DNA from: Nageia nagi
Taxonomy: Eukaryota; Pinophyta
Assembly (NCBI GenBank): GCA_050084985.1
Contig: JBITNC010000001.1
Coordinates: 151,156,001-151,220,000, forward strand
Direction: 5' to 3'
DNA: 64,000 bases
Both the position numbers and the translations under genes were made by a program. Below are positions 34,450-47,479 of the stretch, in pieces. Each line of letters begins with the position of its first letter. Positions within the stretch are counted from its first letter, which is position 1. The notes under the pieces are model-generated. The model saw nothing but the letters and a program-made list of their open reading frames with translations, was not told the origin of the DNA and did not search any database.

Positions 34450-37400
34450 TTAAACTTCACTCTCCCTTGAGGGAAACTTCACCAACCCTATAGCATCCCT
34501 TAGCTTATAGAACTGAGCTTTCGAAAGGGGCTTGGTGAATAAATCAATAGAGTTCAAGGTGGATGGACAATACTTTAAGTGTATAATGCCATCAAGAACA
34601 TTCTTATTGATAAAATGGGCATGGATTTCCATATATTTTATTCTTTGATGGAACAATGGATTTTTAGCTAAATAAATAGCCAATTAATTATTTGAAAAGA
34701 TCAAATATGAGCCACCTTGCTCATACCCAATTTCTTTCAAAATATGCCTTAACCAAATTGCTTCCTAAGCTATAACAAACATGGCATGATATTTGAATTC
34801 TGTGGTGGAAAGAAAAATAGTAGGTTGCTTCTTGGAAGCCCAAGATATAGCATTTGAACCAATGTTAAACACATACATAGAGGTTGACTTCCTATCATCT
34901 CTATCTCCCCTATAGTCAGAATTTGAGAATCTAGAGAGAACAAATGAGGGTAAATTGAAATACTTGAGAGCAAAATCTTTAGTCCCTGCAACATACCTCA
35001 AAATTTGCTTAACAGCATTGAGGTGCTCAACATAATATTTTTGCATGAATTGTGCCATCAAATTCATTGAAAAGGTAATATCTGGCCTGGATATAGTCAA
35101 ATACAAAAGACTACCAATTAATTACTTATAATCTATAGCATCAGCTAACTAAGAGTTGAATCTTAGAGAAATAATGATTCTAGAAGAGATTGAAATTGTA
35201 GCATATCTACACTCCTCCATTTCAAACTTCTACAAGCTATCTGATATATACTTAGATTGATTAAGGTAAGTACAATCCTTGTATTGATACACTTACATTC
35301 TAAGATAGTAGTGCAAAAGACAAAGATCAATCATTTCAAATGTTTCCTTAAGTTTGGATATGCACTCTTGAATGATTTCATCATTATTTTCAATAATCAA
35401 AACATCATCCACATAAAGGAGAATCAAGACCACATCTCTTCCTTGATTGAGCACATATAGATCAAAGTCAAAAAAACACTTGAAGAATTCAATGTCTGTA
35501 AAGTACCCTAAAATATTTTTGTACCAAGCTCAAGATGCTTGCTTAAATCCATACAAAGACTTCTTTATCTTGCACACAAAGGACTCTTTGCCTTCCACAA
35601 TAAACCCTTCTAGTTGATTCATGAAAATTTTCACATCTAATTCACCATTGAGAAATGCATTTTTGACATCAAGTTGAAAAACTTTCCATCCTTAAGCTAT
35701 AGAAAGAGCAAGAATAACTCTCATAGTAGACATCTTTACCATGAAAGCAAAGGTTTTCTCATAATCTACACCATATTTCTAAGCAAAAACTTTAGCTACT
35801 AACCTTGCCTTGTATTTCTCAATATCTCCAACTGAATTGAACTTGACATTGTAGATCCACTTATTACTAATCACATTCTTATCATTGGGATAAGGAACCA
35901 AGTCCCAATTTTTATTTTTTATAAGCACCTCATACTCCACTTTCATTGATTCCATCCAGCACTCGTGCTTAGAAGCTTCTTTGAAGGTTGAGGGCTCATT
36001 GTTGTTGTCAATCTTGGTAATTAAGGATTTATTCAAGGTCATGCTCCTTATTACCCTTTATGTTGAAGAATTTTATTCCTATGATGATTTATCTAAATCA
36101 ACATCGAACTAGCTAGGAGTAACTAAAGAGTCCTTTGAATCATCAACATTCTCATTAGAAGCAGATTCTTCAAGAAGTTCATTAGACTTTACATCCTTTG
36201 AAATATATACTACTTTATAGGTTGGGAAGTAAATATTTTATCCTCTATGCTGACTATTATAACCCATAAAAATGCATTTTTTAACTCTTTTGTATAACTT
36301 TTTCCTTTTCTTAGAAATAATGTAAGAGAAAGCTTCACAACCAAACACCCTAAGGTGAGAAATGTTAGGTTTTCTTCCTGACCATGCCTCAAAAAGAGTT
36401 TTTCTTTTAACAACTTTTGTGGAACACCTATTCAAGGTGTAAATAGTAGTGCTCATAGCTTCACCCCATAATAATTTAGAAATATTACCCAACATGCATC
36501 TAGCCATCTCCATAATTGTTCTATTTTTTCTTTTAGCAACATCATTATATTGAATTTAAGGAATCATAAATTACCTCTTGATTTTATACTTAACATAATA
36601 GTCATTGAACTCATTGTTGTTATATTCTCTCCAAATATCTGATCTTAATATCTTGATTTTAAGGTTAGTCTGATTCTCAACAAAGGCCTTAAAAACTTTA
36701 AAACTCTCAAAGGTTTGATGTTTATGCTCAAATAGATACCTAAAGGTCATCCTACTAAAGTCATTAATGAAGGTCAAGATGTAAGATGCTCCTCCAAGTG
36801 ACTTAATCTAAAATGTACCCATAAAATCTAAATGCACAAGTTGAAAAATATGAGATGCTCTTATTACCTTATCTTTTTCAAACTTTTATCTATGCATCTT
36901 GTCAAGAATGCACTTCTCACATAAACCGGCCAAAGGAGAAATTGAAGGCAAACCTTTCACAAGTTCTTGGTATTTCATGACTTGAATACTCTTATGGTTA
37001 AGGTGCCCTAAATGATGATGCTAAAGATTACTTTTAGAACACACACTAGAAGCAAGACACATCTTTGATAGAACTTGATCCATAATGTAGAGGTTATCTT
37101 TCACAGATCCTTTAATCAAAGTGGCATGTCCTTTCTTAATGTACCAGCTTTGAGAGTTGAACTCAAAAGAGTACCTTTTTCTAGCAACTTGGATTACGGA
37201 TAGAAGTTTCATCTTTAACTTAGAAACATAGGGAACATTTTCAAAAACCTTTTCGTGAATTAGCACACTCTTAATTCCTTGGACTTCAAAGGTAGAGTTA
37301 TCACCTATCACAATTGCATCCTTATTATACTTGTGAAAGTTCTTAAACTTTTTCTTTTCAAAGCATAGGTGATTAGTGCAACCAAAGTCAACAATCCATT

Positions 37401-38404
37401 CAGATAAAAAGTGCAAGACATGGAGTAGAGTGCCATAGCAAAACCAGTATGAGTATTCTTCTTTCCTTTATAGTTCTTTACATTTCCATTGCCTTTGTAC
37501 TTTTTCTCTTTTTTTTGTAACAATCAACTTCTTTGTGACTTTGAATGCTATAATAGTTACAATTACCATTAAACTTTTTCTTAGAATAAGGAGTGTTTGC
37601 TTTACTTTTTTCATCTCTTTGCTTGAAATGATTGTTGTTGTTGTTATTCTTGCTGCTATGGTTTTTGTTGTTCCTATTGCTGTTGTAGCCATTACTTCTT
37701 TTCTCAAACCTTTTGGAGAAAGAAAGGTAAGATTTCTTTTGATGGTTAAACTTCTTCTTGAAAGGATTTTTGGTTGCTCTAAGAGCAATGTTATTATCTT
37801 TAGGAGAAGAAATCAACCTTTTATTGTTAAGGGCTTCCTCATGCTTCAATAGGTGCCTTCAAAGGTTCTCAAAGGAGATGACTTCTTCTTCTTCATCATC
37901 AAGCTTTGTTTCCATAACTGTTACAAAGTTTTCAAACTTTGAAGAGAGGATTTGAAGAATGATGAAGATAATAAACTCATCATTGATCCAATTGCACCCA
38001 CAAGAAACAAGTTGGGTCCTTAGGTCAATGATTTTGTTCAAGTAGATAGCCACATTTTCATCTTCCTCTTGATGAGATTAAAGTAATTTTTGGAGAATGG
38101 TAAACCTTCTTGAAAAATTTAAACCAAGTTATATTTGCTTTAGCTTATCCCATGCTTGTTTTGTTGAGGTTGAAGAGGATATCATTAGTAGCACATCATC
38201 TAAAATTGCATGATAAATCATGGAGGTTACCAACTCATTCTTTGTATTGTAAGCCTCTAGTGCCTTCTCATCTGTAGAAGGTACAAGGTTCTCATTCACT
38301 ATTTACCATAGCTTCTTTGCCTACAATTTACCTCTCATCTAAGATTTCCCAATTCCATATTTGAAACCATCAAGAATGTGTTTGGGTAAAAAAGATTCTC
38401 CCAT
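34450..38404 (-). pseudogene. Copia-3 gag-pol, decayed
   Basis: Reads leftward from an ATG at 38404 (gag start matching the other copies) to a stop at 34450. Parts: gag; Asn-rich linker; knuckle CNYYSIQSHKEVDC (Cys to Tyr, as in Copia-2); protease WIVDFGCTNH (Ser to Phe, as in Copia-2); integrase with RSDIWREY-type core and GCEAF region; reverse transcriptase with LLYVDDVLI near 35415; RNase H with SNSDYRGDRDD near 34900. Stops occur throughout, including TAG at the first integrase Trp (about 37023, same codon as in Copia-1) and TAA in the reverse transcriptase/RNase H linker (about 35126, same codon in all three copies). Confidence 0.9.
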
Positions 38405-41400
38405 TTGCTACACAAAAATATGAAATAATAAGCATGTAACCAAGTAAATAATACATGTTACATTTAACACTAAATACATGATTGATTTGATTCACAAGTG
38501 CAAATATTTTACAATTCAAATAATAACCCATGTACCCAAATACATTTCTCATCTCAATAAATATAGATGTAAAGTGACATTGTTGAAGTTATTTTCTTAT
38601 CTAAAATTAAACCTTCACTTGGATGCCCACATAAGAGGAGCCCAAGTCCTATCAATCCTCAACTAGTTTCCCTTGGTAGCAATATACTCTCACAAGGATA
38701 AGTACTAGCTATTTTTTAAGGTTTTGATATTTATTGGATTGGCCAAATTATTAATCTTGATTAAGTTTCAAATTTTTCTCCTAGGTTATCAAGATAATAT
38801 TTGAATGGACGTGCAAACATGTGGTATCACTACACACATGCTTGTCTACCTAATAGAGTTATGTCCAAACCAATAGAGGACTTAAGGGTAATTAAAAAGT
38901 ATAAACTTTTCACCATTTGGATCATCAGACTTAAAGGCTCCAGTCTGCCTATCCTCGCCTCATGGCTCCTCAAATTAGTCATGTTGTAGAATATACATGC
39001 GGATGTATTCATTTTAGGGGGTTGCTCATATCAATTTTTGCATTTTTATTTGCATAAGAAAATAAATCAAAGTACAAAATATGCAATAAAAGAGCATAAG
39101 TAAAATATCATCCATTCAATAACTTGAAACCTTAAGAGTCCAATGGATTTTATTTACCAACCCCTAAAGGACATCTTTATATCATTACTTATTTTGCACA
39201 AGTCCATTTCATACTTTGCATAAGGATAAATACTCAACATGCATTCTTAATTCATAAGCATACATCTTTAAAAACATTTAAGTCATTAGCATGCAACATT
39301 AACTTAAAAATTAAGTCCTTAGCATTAATTTAACTTCGCATAAGGATAAACATGCCATAATAAGTCTTTTCCATAAGAAAGAAATTTAGAGATTCATGCA
39401 CCATTCCATATTTCTATATCTTAAAAATAAGTACTAAACATAAGTATTAATCTTAAGCATGCATTAACTTAAAAAATTAAGTTATTGGATATTGTTTGCA
39501 AAACATAAAGGTTTCTAAGTGATAAAAAGGTATTTTAATCATAAAGAATCTAAAGATTTTAAGTAATGAAATTCACAAAAAATCTCCCCCCCCCCCTTTT
39601 ACTTAAAATTTGACTCTAAAAAGGTCAAAACAAAATTACCATAATTTATAAGTATTACCAAGGAAAAAAAAAATTATACTCTTAAGCATTTTTTTTAATG
39701 TAAAAAAAAAATTCCCTCTTAATACTTAAGAGATAAAAAAATTAGCCTCCTCTTTGGCAATTCTAGAAAATTATCCCTTTCAACAAGAAAAGAGTTAATG
39801 AGGCAATTAAGAGAAAAACAAAGGACTAAGTCATCCACAAGTCTGTAAAGAATTAATTGAAAGTATATACCAATACTCCTAGTGCATGCAAATTTAATGC
39901 AAATTTTGAATTCTTACTCCATGCATTAGTCTAATTAAAACATGTCATGATGAAAAAAAAAAAATCTTGCTTGTCAAGTAAAGAAAACAAATGTTACAAG
40001 AGGAGTAGTAGGTACTGAGCAGGGGTCACACTATGGGTTATTAAAGCCATAGAGGAGGGACTGGGTGGTGCAGTTAAGATGAGGGCAAAGTAAAAAAAAA
40101 GTGAAGGGTCAAAAAAATTGAATAGAGGTCGCACAGAGATTGGGTTGTTGTAAGAATAAGATGTCAGGGCTATGAACAAACAAGAGGAGGTCATTTCTAG
40201 AGCATAGCAGATGGAGGTTTTCTCCCTTTATGATTGCCAAGGAATGCACACTCAAACTAGATTGCATGATATAGAAATGGAGGAGGTTAAAGGCATAGGG
40301 AGCTATGAGGGTAGTGGCGAGGAGAGCATCCAGGAGTGGAGGGCCATCGGTAGAGCCATCATAAGAAGGATTGGTGCAATCGACTATTTGGGGAGTGATT
40401 GGTGCAATCTGAAGTTTCACATTTCTATTTTTGCTTTTGTTCCATCCATGTTTCCTACTTATTAAAGAATGGCAAGATGAAAAAAATTGTTGGTCAAGCT
40501 CAAAGTACAATGGTTGCTTTTTGAGATACCAAAAAAATATGGTGTAGTTGGCTACGTAGGGAAAAATAAAATGTTAAGTGGGTCTGTGGCTACAATGCTA
40601 GATACTAGAGAGGTTGGAAAAATGTTAGCATAATGAGGTGGGGGAGAGAATAGACAGGAGTGGTACTACATGAAGGGTATGGAGGATAGGCCACATTATT
40701 TCTACCAGCTTCAATCTGGTTGCATGGTTGGGTGTAAGACATGATGGAGAGGGGAGCTCAAGGTACCTAGGTGCAACAAGATAGCAAAAGCCACCATATT
40801 CAATCACAACCACCATAGTTGATCATAGCCACCATAGCTGATCTTTGTTAAAATTTAATTGATCTTATCCTTCAACCAATAATATTTTAGTATGTAGAAG
40901 AGCCTGAATAACTTTAGTACTTCATGCTGTTTGGTTTCTTGGCTAGGGGTGCCAATTTGCTTGCTAGTTGTGATAGAGGGTGGCCATGCAAAGGGCCAAG
41001 CAAACCAAATTCACATGTGAATGAGGGTTCCTTGGTTGGAATGAGCCACCTTGATCAAAAAAGAAATTTACAAAGTGTTGTAAATATTATTAAAAAATAC
41101 ATGCTTATATTTCTATTTTGTAATAAAATATAACTCTCCTCCTTTTTATTCTAACAGAAAAAGAAAAAGAAAAAACTTCCTATATTTGCTTTTAAGGAAT
41201 TTTTTTTATTAAAAAAAATAGCTTTTGATTCACAAAAAAATAATTTATAAGATATTACACTTTGTATACTAACCTCTTAATTGTAGCATCTTAAAAGGTT
41301 GCAAGTAAAAAGGAGGTTAGTACGAAAAAAAAATTTGCATTTTTGTTAGCAATATTTTGCTTAAAAAATAAGTTCACATATCTCACAAAATATGTTAGTA

Positions 41401-41557
41401 TTTAATGCAATAATCCATAAGATAATAAAAAAGAGAAGAAAATTTATACCTTATCTTAGATTTACCTCAACAATCAATTGTAGGAAGAGGAATGAAGGAG
41501 ACCAAAATATTGAAGAAAAGTCACCAAACCAAAGATGTGAAGAGGAGCCTCCAAGGT
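38405..41557 (-). other. Copia-3 leader between primer site and gag
   Basis: About 3.1 kb. It contains the conserved pre-gag block (39020-38590), the AT-rich ACTTAAATT-type part (39760-39200), a C/T-rich part on the minus strand (about 40810-39990) and an A/T-rich first part. The C/T-rich part has a 133-codon minus-strand frame (40510-40109) in which I recognise no domain. As in Copia-1 and Copia-2, the middle of the leader carries sequence unlike the rest of the element. Confidence 0.65.
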
Positions 41558-41569
41558 GCTCTGATACCA
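41558..41569 (-). promoter_or_regulatory. Copia-3 primer binding site
   Basis: Plus strand GCTCTGATACCA is the complement of the canonical TGGTATCAGAGC initiator-Met tRNA site, two bases from the inner end of the 5' LTR, as in Copia-2. Confidence 0.85.
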
Positions 41570-41571
41570 AA

Positions 41572-42077
41572 TGAGAGAATTAAACTATAATAAGAACAAT
41601 CCTAAACTACTGAGATCACATGAAAGCTCTCAATTCACATCTAACTAACTCACAAATAAGATAATCTCACAAAGTAACTCAAGATGTAAAGTGGTTCCTC
41701 CAACTAGAAGTACATCCACTAACTAGATCATTACTTCAATCACAAATACAACTCTCTTACAATCCTCCTAATTGCAACTCCTACACTTCTATCCTATAGC
41801 ATAACTTTACTCCACAATTGGTATGTAATCACAAAGAGGGAGCCTTCTATTTATAGGCCAAAATTCCTCTTTGAATCACCCTTTTATCCAATGTACAAAA
41901 GCATGATATGCACATCCTTTTACCCAAGGGCTATGCTAATGACATGGAGTGTAGGACAAGTTACATTATCATATTTACTTAAATACTTAAGGTATAAAAT
42001 GATACCCTTAAGTATTAGTGAATTTACATAGAAGATTTAATACAAACCTTTACAATAATGCATTATACATTCCAATA
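41572..42077 (-). repeat. Copia-3 5' LTR
   Basis: About 506 nt, recognisably the reverse complement of the Copia-2 LTR along its length. TATA box (plus strand TATTTATA) at 41848-41855. The matching 3' LTR is absent. Confidence 0.88.
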
Positions 42078-42532
42078 GCAATACAATCTCCTATAATTAC
42101 TGCAATCTCCTACAAGAAGAAGAACAATTTCAGAACTTAAATTGTAGAATGACTCTTGGTCTTCCTTCAAATTCTTACAGTCCCAAAATCCTAAAAACTC
42201 TCTAAAACTCCCTCTTATCCATTCACTATGGAATCAAAGAGTAGCATGTCATTAAATAAGCCTAGAATCATCTCTAAGATGTCTATTAAAGATACTAAAC
42301 CTCTCAAATACCCAAAAATATCGATGTCCCTTCAATTTCCCTTACTAGCTCATCAAAGTGCACATTATTAATGACCCAAATACAATATACCACATTGCTA
42401 GCAGTGTGGTTCTATACACCAATCAACTCTAAATTTTGGTCTTCAATTTATATCCAAGCATAGATACCTTTAGAATGGGTACTTCTCTTGTAGAGAATAA
42501 CCTAACATGATCCAAATCGGACCACTATGAGC
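42078..42532. other. Spacer between Copia-3 and the Gypsy remains
   Basis: No gene or repeat recognised. It could include decayed gag-side sequence of the following Gypsy element, but no zinc knuckle or gag motif is visible. Confidence 0.4.
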
Positions 42533-42810
42533 CAATATCTTTCACATAAGATGCATATCGAGAGGAAAGGTACGTGATGTGGTCATTGATGGTGGTAGCT
42601 ATGAAAATAAGATCTTTAATGTAATGATTGATAAATTGAATATAAAATATGGGAAGAATCCATCTCCTTAAGCCAATATATTTTGCACAAGATGCACATC
42701 ATGAGGAAAGGTATGTGATGTGGTCATTGATGGTGGTAGCTATAAAAATATGGTCTCTAATGTAATGATTGATAAATTGAATCTAAAATGTAAGAAGCAT
42801 CCATATCCCT
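42533..42810 (+). repeat. 139-nt tandem duplication in the Gypsy protease
   Basis: The block with AAGATGCATATC-GAGGAAAGGT, then GATGTGGTCATTGATGGTGG and GTAATGATTGATAAATTGAA, occurs at about 42533-42671 and again at 42672-42810 with scattered differences. The active-site Asp-Gly-Gly is therefore present twice. The second copy is the one in frame with the downstream protease. Confidence 0.8.
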
Positions 42811-45010
42811 ATCATGTTTCATGGATTAAGAAAGGGGATGAGGTAACTATTGATAAGAGGTGTTTAGTAAAATTTTCAATTGGGAATACTTATAACAATG
42901 AAGTATGGTGTGATGTAATTCCAATGGCTTCTTGTTACATATTATTGAGGAGAAAATGGTAGTCTAATAGAAAGGATTTCCATGATGTTGGATGGAATAC
43001 TTACACATTTTGTATGGATGGTATGAATGTGGTACTTTTGCCCCTTAAGGAACAAGTTCAAATCTTGCTTACTATTAAAGAATTAATTATAGAGGTACAA
43101 AAAGTTGGTTGGTGTTATGCATTAATTGCAAAGAAGGTATGATATGATGAATTCCTTAGTAGGGGATAATTATTTTAGTAAAATTGATCTAAGGAGTGAT
43201 TATTACTAGATCAAAATCAAAGAGGGTTATAAGTGGAAGACAACTTCCAAAATCGAATATGGATTACACAAATGGTTGGTGATTCCATTTGGGTTATCAA
43301 ATACACCCAGTACTTTTATGTAGTTTATGAATAGAGTACTATAAGAATACTATGGTAAGTTTATGGTTGTTTATTTTGGTGATATCCTAATTTTTAGTAA
43401 GAGTAAAGTGGAACACATACACCATTTAAGGTTGGTGTTAGAATTATTAAGGAACAAAAACTATATGCTAATTTTAATAAATGTAGATTTCTTCAAGAAA
43501 TTTTACTATGTTTGGGGTTATAATTTCAAAATATGGCCTAAATATTGATGAATAAAAGGTAAAAATAATTATGAAATAGCTTTTCTCAATAAATGTAATT
43601 GAGGTAAAGAGTTTCCATGGCTTGGAAACCTTTTATCGAATGTTCATTAGGAACTTTAGTAGCCTTGTTGCCCCCATCATAGAATGTACAAAGGGAAAGA
43701 AAATCATTTGTACAAGGGTAGATATAAAGTGTTTTGAACTTTTGAAGAAGCTAACAACAACACATGTTTTAGTATTACTTGATTTTGGAAAATTATTTGA
43801 GGTTGATTGTGATGCCTCACATGTTGGAATTGGATTTACGTTGAGCTAAGGAGGACTACCAGTAGCATTATTTAATGAGAATTTAAATGATATAAGTAAT
43901 AATTACTCCACTTATGATGTTGGATTCTATATTATTGTGAAAGCATTAAGATACTAGCGATATTTTCTATTATCCAAGGATTTTATGCTCTTGTATGACC
44001 ATGAAGCATTGAGGTATGTTAATTACCAGAAGAAATTGAATAGAATATATTTCAAGTGGGTGTCCTTTATGCAAGACTATGTGTTTACTCTAAAACATAA
44101 ATTAGAAAAAAAGAATAAGGTTGATGATGCATTGAGTAGAAGGGTGTTATTGTTAACCACCATGGAGAATTTCATAGTAGGAATTAAGGGTATTAAAGAT
44201 ATGTATAATATTGATGTTGATTTCAAGCATATTGCATAGTAGTATAAGAATCTAGTAGTGGGTGTGACTAGTAATAATTCTAAGTATGTTATGCAAGATG
44301 GTTACTTATTTATGGGTAAACAATTATACATTCATTTTGGCTCCATGAGGGAGAGTCTCCTAAGAGAGCTACATAACAAAGGTTTTGCTACATACTTTGG
44401 GATAAACAAGATCATTGATATTATATTAAACATATATTATTGGCTCAAATTGAGAAGACACATAACTAGGTTTGTATCTTGATGTATAGTGTGCCTTATG
44501 GCTAAAAGCCATTCTGAAAATTCTAGGTTGTATATGCCTTTGTTATTTCCCACATGACCATGGACCAACTTAAGCATGGATTTTAAGTTAGGATTTCTAT
44601 GTACTCAATGAGCTAAGGATTATATATTTGATATTATTGACATATTCTCTAAGATGGCTCATTTCATCTCCTGCTAGAAAATGAAAGATGTCATTGGAGT
44701 TGCAATCATATTTTTTGATGAAATTATGAGATTACATGACATGCCAAGATCCATCACTTCAGATAAAGATGTCAAATTTGTGAGTCACATTGGAGGATGT
44801 TATGGAAGAAACTGGACATGAATCTTTAGTTTAGTAGTCAATATCACTCACAAACTAATGGATAATTAGTATGAAGTCAAAATAGTGGGATTGAGCCTTA
44901 GCACAATCAAAATTTACATATAATAGATCAACTAACTACTCAACATCAAAATACCCATTTTAGATTATTTATGGCAAAAATACTAAGGTATTTCTTAATT
45001 TAATTAAATT
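42533..45010 (+). mobile_element. Decayed Ty3/Gypsy pol (protease, RT, RNase H, integrase)
   Basis: Plus-strand pieces in Gypsy order: protease VIDGGSYKNMVSNVMIDKLN; reverse transcriptase YFSKIDLRSDYY, then [14 protein letters not shown] and VVYFGDILIFSKS (Gly for the first Asp of the catalytic pair); RNase H FEVDCDASHVGIGFTLS and LLYDHEALRYVN; integrase zinc region RELHNKGFATYFG and core MDFKLGF with SITSDKDVKFVSH. RNase H directly after reverse transcriptase and integrase last identify Ty3/Gypsy as opposed to Copia. Stops and frameshifts are frequent. Gag and LTRs are not recognised. The protease segment is tandemly duplicated (42533-42810). Confidence 0.85.
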
Positions 45011-45059
45011 ACTAATCATATAAAATGTTGGTGATGATGCACAGGCATTTGCATAATAT

Positions 45060-45900
45060 ATCCAAAAAATTCTTTGATACCACGTGATATGTAAATCTCA
45101 GTAAGCCAAACTATCCATGATATCATTAAATACAAATATAACTAAATTTGATTCTTAATATCATCAATATTTACTATCATAAAAGGATCGTTGGTGACCT
45201 AAAATACCTAGAAAAGGATCCTAGTGATTAATTTTTGACAAACTTAAGTGTTTAAATTTCAAGTTCAATTCCTAACTACTTAAACAAGATTGCTATTAAC
45301 TCTAAATGATATAGAATTACACATACATGTGAACATAAAATTTTATATTGGTTCCCCCAATGTGAGAGTGCATTCATTCTAAAAGAGTTTTGATAAATAT
45401 TTAGCCGAAAGAAACATTACAATACCGTCAATGGGAGATAATGTTATCTCTCATAGTCATAAAAATACCATTTAAATATTGCATAACACTTATTTAATAC
45501 CTCCACTTTACTCTTTAAATGCTTCTCAAGTTCAAAATTGACTTAATAAGTTTTATTTGGCTTCTCAAACCTCCCTCTAAGTGGGTCAAGAAGATTTTGG
45601 TTTGGCTCTTCAATGGATTCTCCTTAATCCTCCCTCTAAGAGATCCAAAAGTTCTATCATCTCCTAATTTAGTTACTTTTTCCAAGAATTATTTTATATC
45701 AAAATAGAATTCCCTAATAAGTTTTATTGAAGATAATGTAAAGCTTTTTTAACTTGAAATTACCTCTTCAACTTCCCAAGTAACTCCTCATTCAAGAAAG
45801 GTTTCAGCTTCCCATTTTCTTATGTTAGTAATGGACCATTGGTGGTCTATTTATGATATAAATGGAGTGTTTGAGGTCCTTTTCCTACCAAATTTTGATT
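45060..45900 (-). mobile_element. Possible decayed Copia-type LTR with primer site, minus strand
   Basis: Plus strand TTCTTTGATACCA (45068-45080) resembles the complement of a TGGTATC-type primer site. Beyond it come TTGGTTCCCCCAATGTGAGA at about 45350, similar in kind and position to GGTTCCTCCAACTAGAAGTA in the Copia-3 LTR, and a reverse TATA-like GGTCTATTTATGAT near 45850. This order matches a 5' LTR on the minus strand. No partner LTR, outer boundary or target duplication was found, so it could be chance. Confidence 0.3.
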
Positions 45901-47470
45901 TCAACCTTATTTTTGTGCATACATTATGAAAATTACAAAATTGATCTAAATTTAGATCATTTATACTTCTATTTCATCAATTTATGAAACCATTGTAGAA
46001 AATTCCCTTTGAGTGACATTGGGAATAATTTTGCATATACATATTTATCCATTGTTATCAAGGAATCATCAAAGATATGGAGGTGCATAAGAGGATTATC
46101 ATTACCATCATATTTTGAGAATATCAAACATTTATTGCTATTAAATATTTTTCATTTTGCTTCTTAAGCACAAAGGATTATTTAATTACTCTTCTTGTAA
46201 CAATTTTTTAGCAAAGTGCAACTTTAATATTTCCAACTAATTTTTGTATTTTATGAATTTTTTCATGAATGATGATAGAATTAATGCATGGGATTGAGCA
46301 TTTTTTATTAATTGTACTTGAAAGTATTCTTGAATATCTCCATGTTTCCTTATATAGTGTTGAGGGATTACATATATTTTGATTATAAATGAGCCTTCTT
46401 TATTCTTTTTATCATGGAAAATCTATTTGATCTTTTGCTTATTTACTTTTTATTTTTATCACAAGATAGTTTCATCATCTCTTCTTTATCTATATTTAGG
46501 AAAATAGATTTTTTTATTTCATTTTCTTCTACTATCCATCCATGAAATGGATATTTTGTTAGAGGATTAACACTTTGAGTATGTTCTCATTACTTTCCCT
46601 TTTTTCTTCTTTTTCATAATAATATTCAATGAGTGGAGGTGAGGCTTTATTTTTTGATGCAATTATTCCTCTTCTTTCTTTATGATCATCATCTAGTCTT
46701 TACAATATTGCCTTATAATACCTTTTTCTTCATCAATTGGTAATTTCTCCAAATAATAAATATCCAACCTTTTTTGAGATGGATATTTATGATCTTGTTA
46801 TCTTTTCCTTATTATTGTATTTTTTATACCATTATTAAATGATGTAAAAACTATTATCTACCTTCTTTCATATTTGCATGAAAAACTATTTATAAAATAT
46901 GATCATCCTTGATCATGTAGATGTAAACTATTATGTTTTATTTAAATATTTAGCTATGGATATAACTCAAACAATATTTATTCCTTAAAATTTTAAAAAT
47001 TAAAACAATAAAAGAAAATGTTTTTCTTATACCCCTTTATGTTTTCACATCATTTTCCAAAGAGGGAACAAGATAATAGTAATATGAAAAAACTAGCTTG
47101 TATATGGAAGATTCATATTATAGTTATAATCAATCTAAATGACATATAACAAATCATTATCACTACTACATTTAAGGGTTTTTGCATCATCTAATGCATC
47201 AAACCCCAGTGTATTTTTTTTCCTTTTTTTAGTCATCAAGTTGACACCTAACTTGATGCTAAGGGGAGCATAAAATAATGTGTCAGTTTAGGTGTCATCA
47301 TTCTTTTATGAAATGCCAACTAATGTATCTTATATAGGAAACACATTGCATCATATTTTAATGCTAAATTCATCAATTAAATTGACCCTTAAAACATCAA
47401 TATCTAGATGTGATTTGGGTCAACATGGTGACTCTTAAAACATCAAAATTACAGGAATGAGGAAGATTTC
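45901..47470. other. AT-rich spacer, no gene recognised
   Basis: Rich in TTTATTCTT and TTCATCA stretches, without an open frame of interest or recognised element. Confidence 0.5.
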
Positions 47471-47479
47471 TTATTTTCA

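Larger units (their letters stand above)
33723..42077 (-). mobile_element. Copia-3: Ty1/Copia retrotransposon lacking its 3' LTR
   Basis: Minus-strand element with 5' LTR at 41572-42077, primer binding site at 41558-41569, leader, gag-pol and post-pol array, ending about 33723 inside the 3' untranslated region where it meets the Penelope-like element. Copia-2 has about 140 nt more before its 3' LTR, so the purine tract and whole 3' LTR are missing. No target duplication can be assigned. The start reads TATTGG where the family has TGTTGG, a single transition. By LTR and pol it is the same subfamily as Copia-2. Confidence 0.92.

Noticed and set aside
37535-37955. Plus-strand frames opposite Copia-3 gag
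   Set aside because: Antisense shadows of the Asn- and Lys-rich gag linker.
40109-40510. 133-codon minus-strand frame in the Copia-3 leader
   Set aside because: No family recognised; lies in a C/T-rich leader segment like that of Copia-2.
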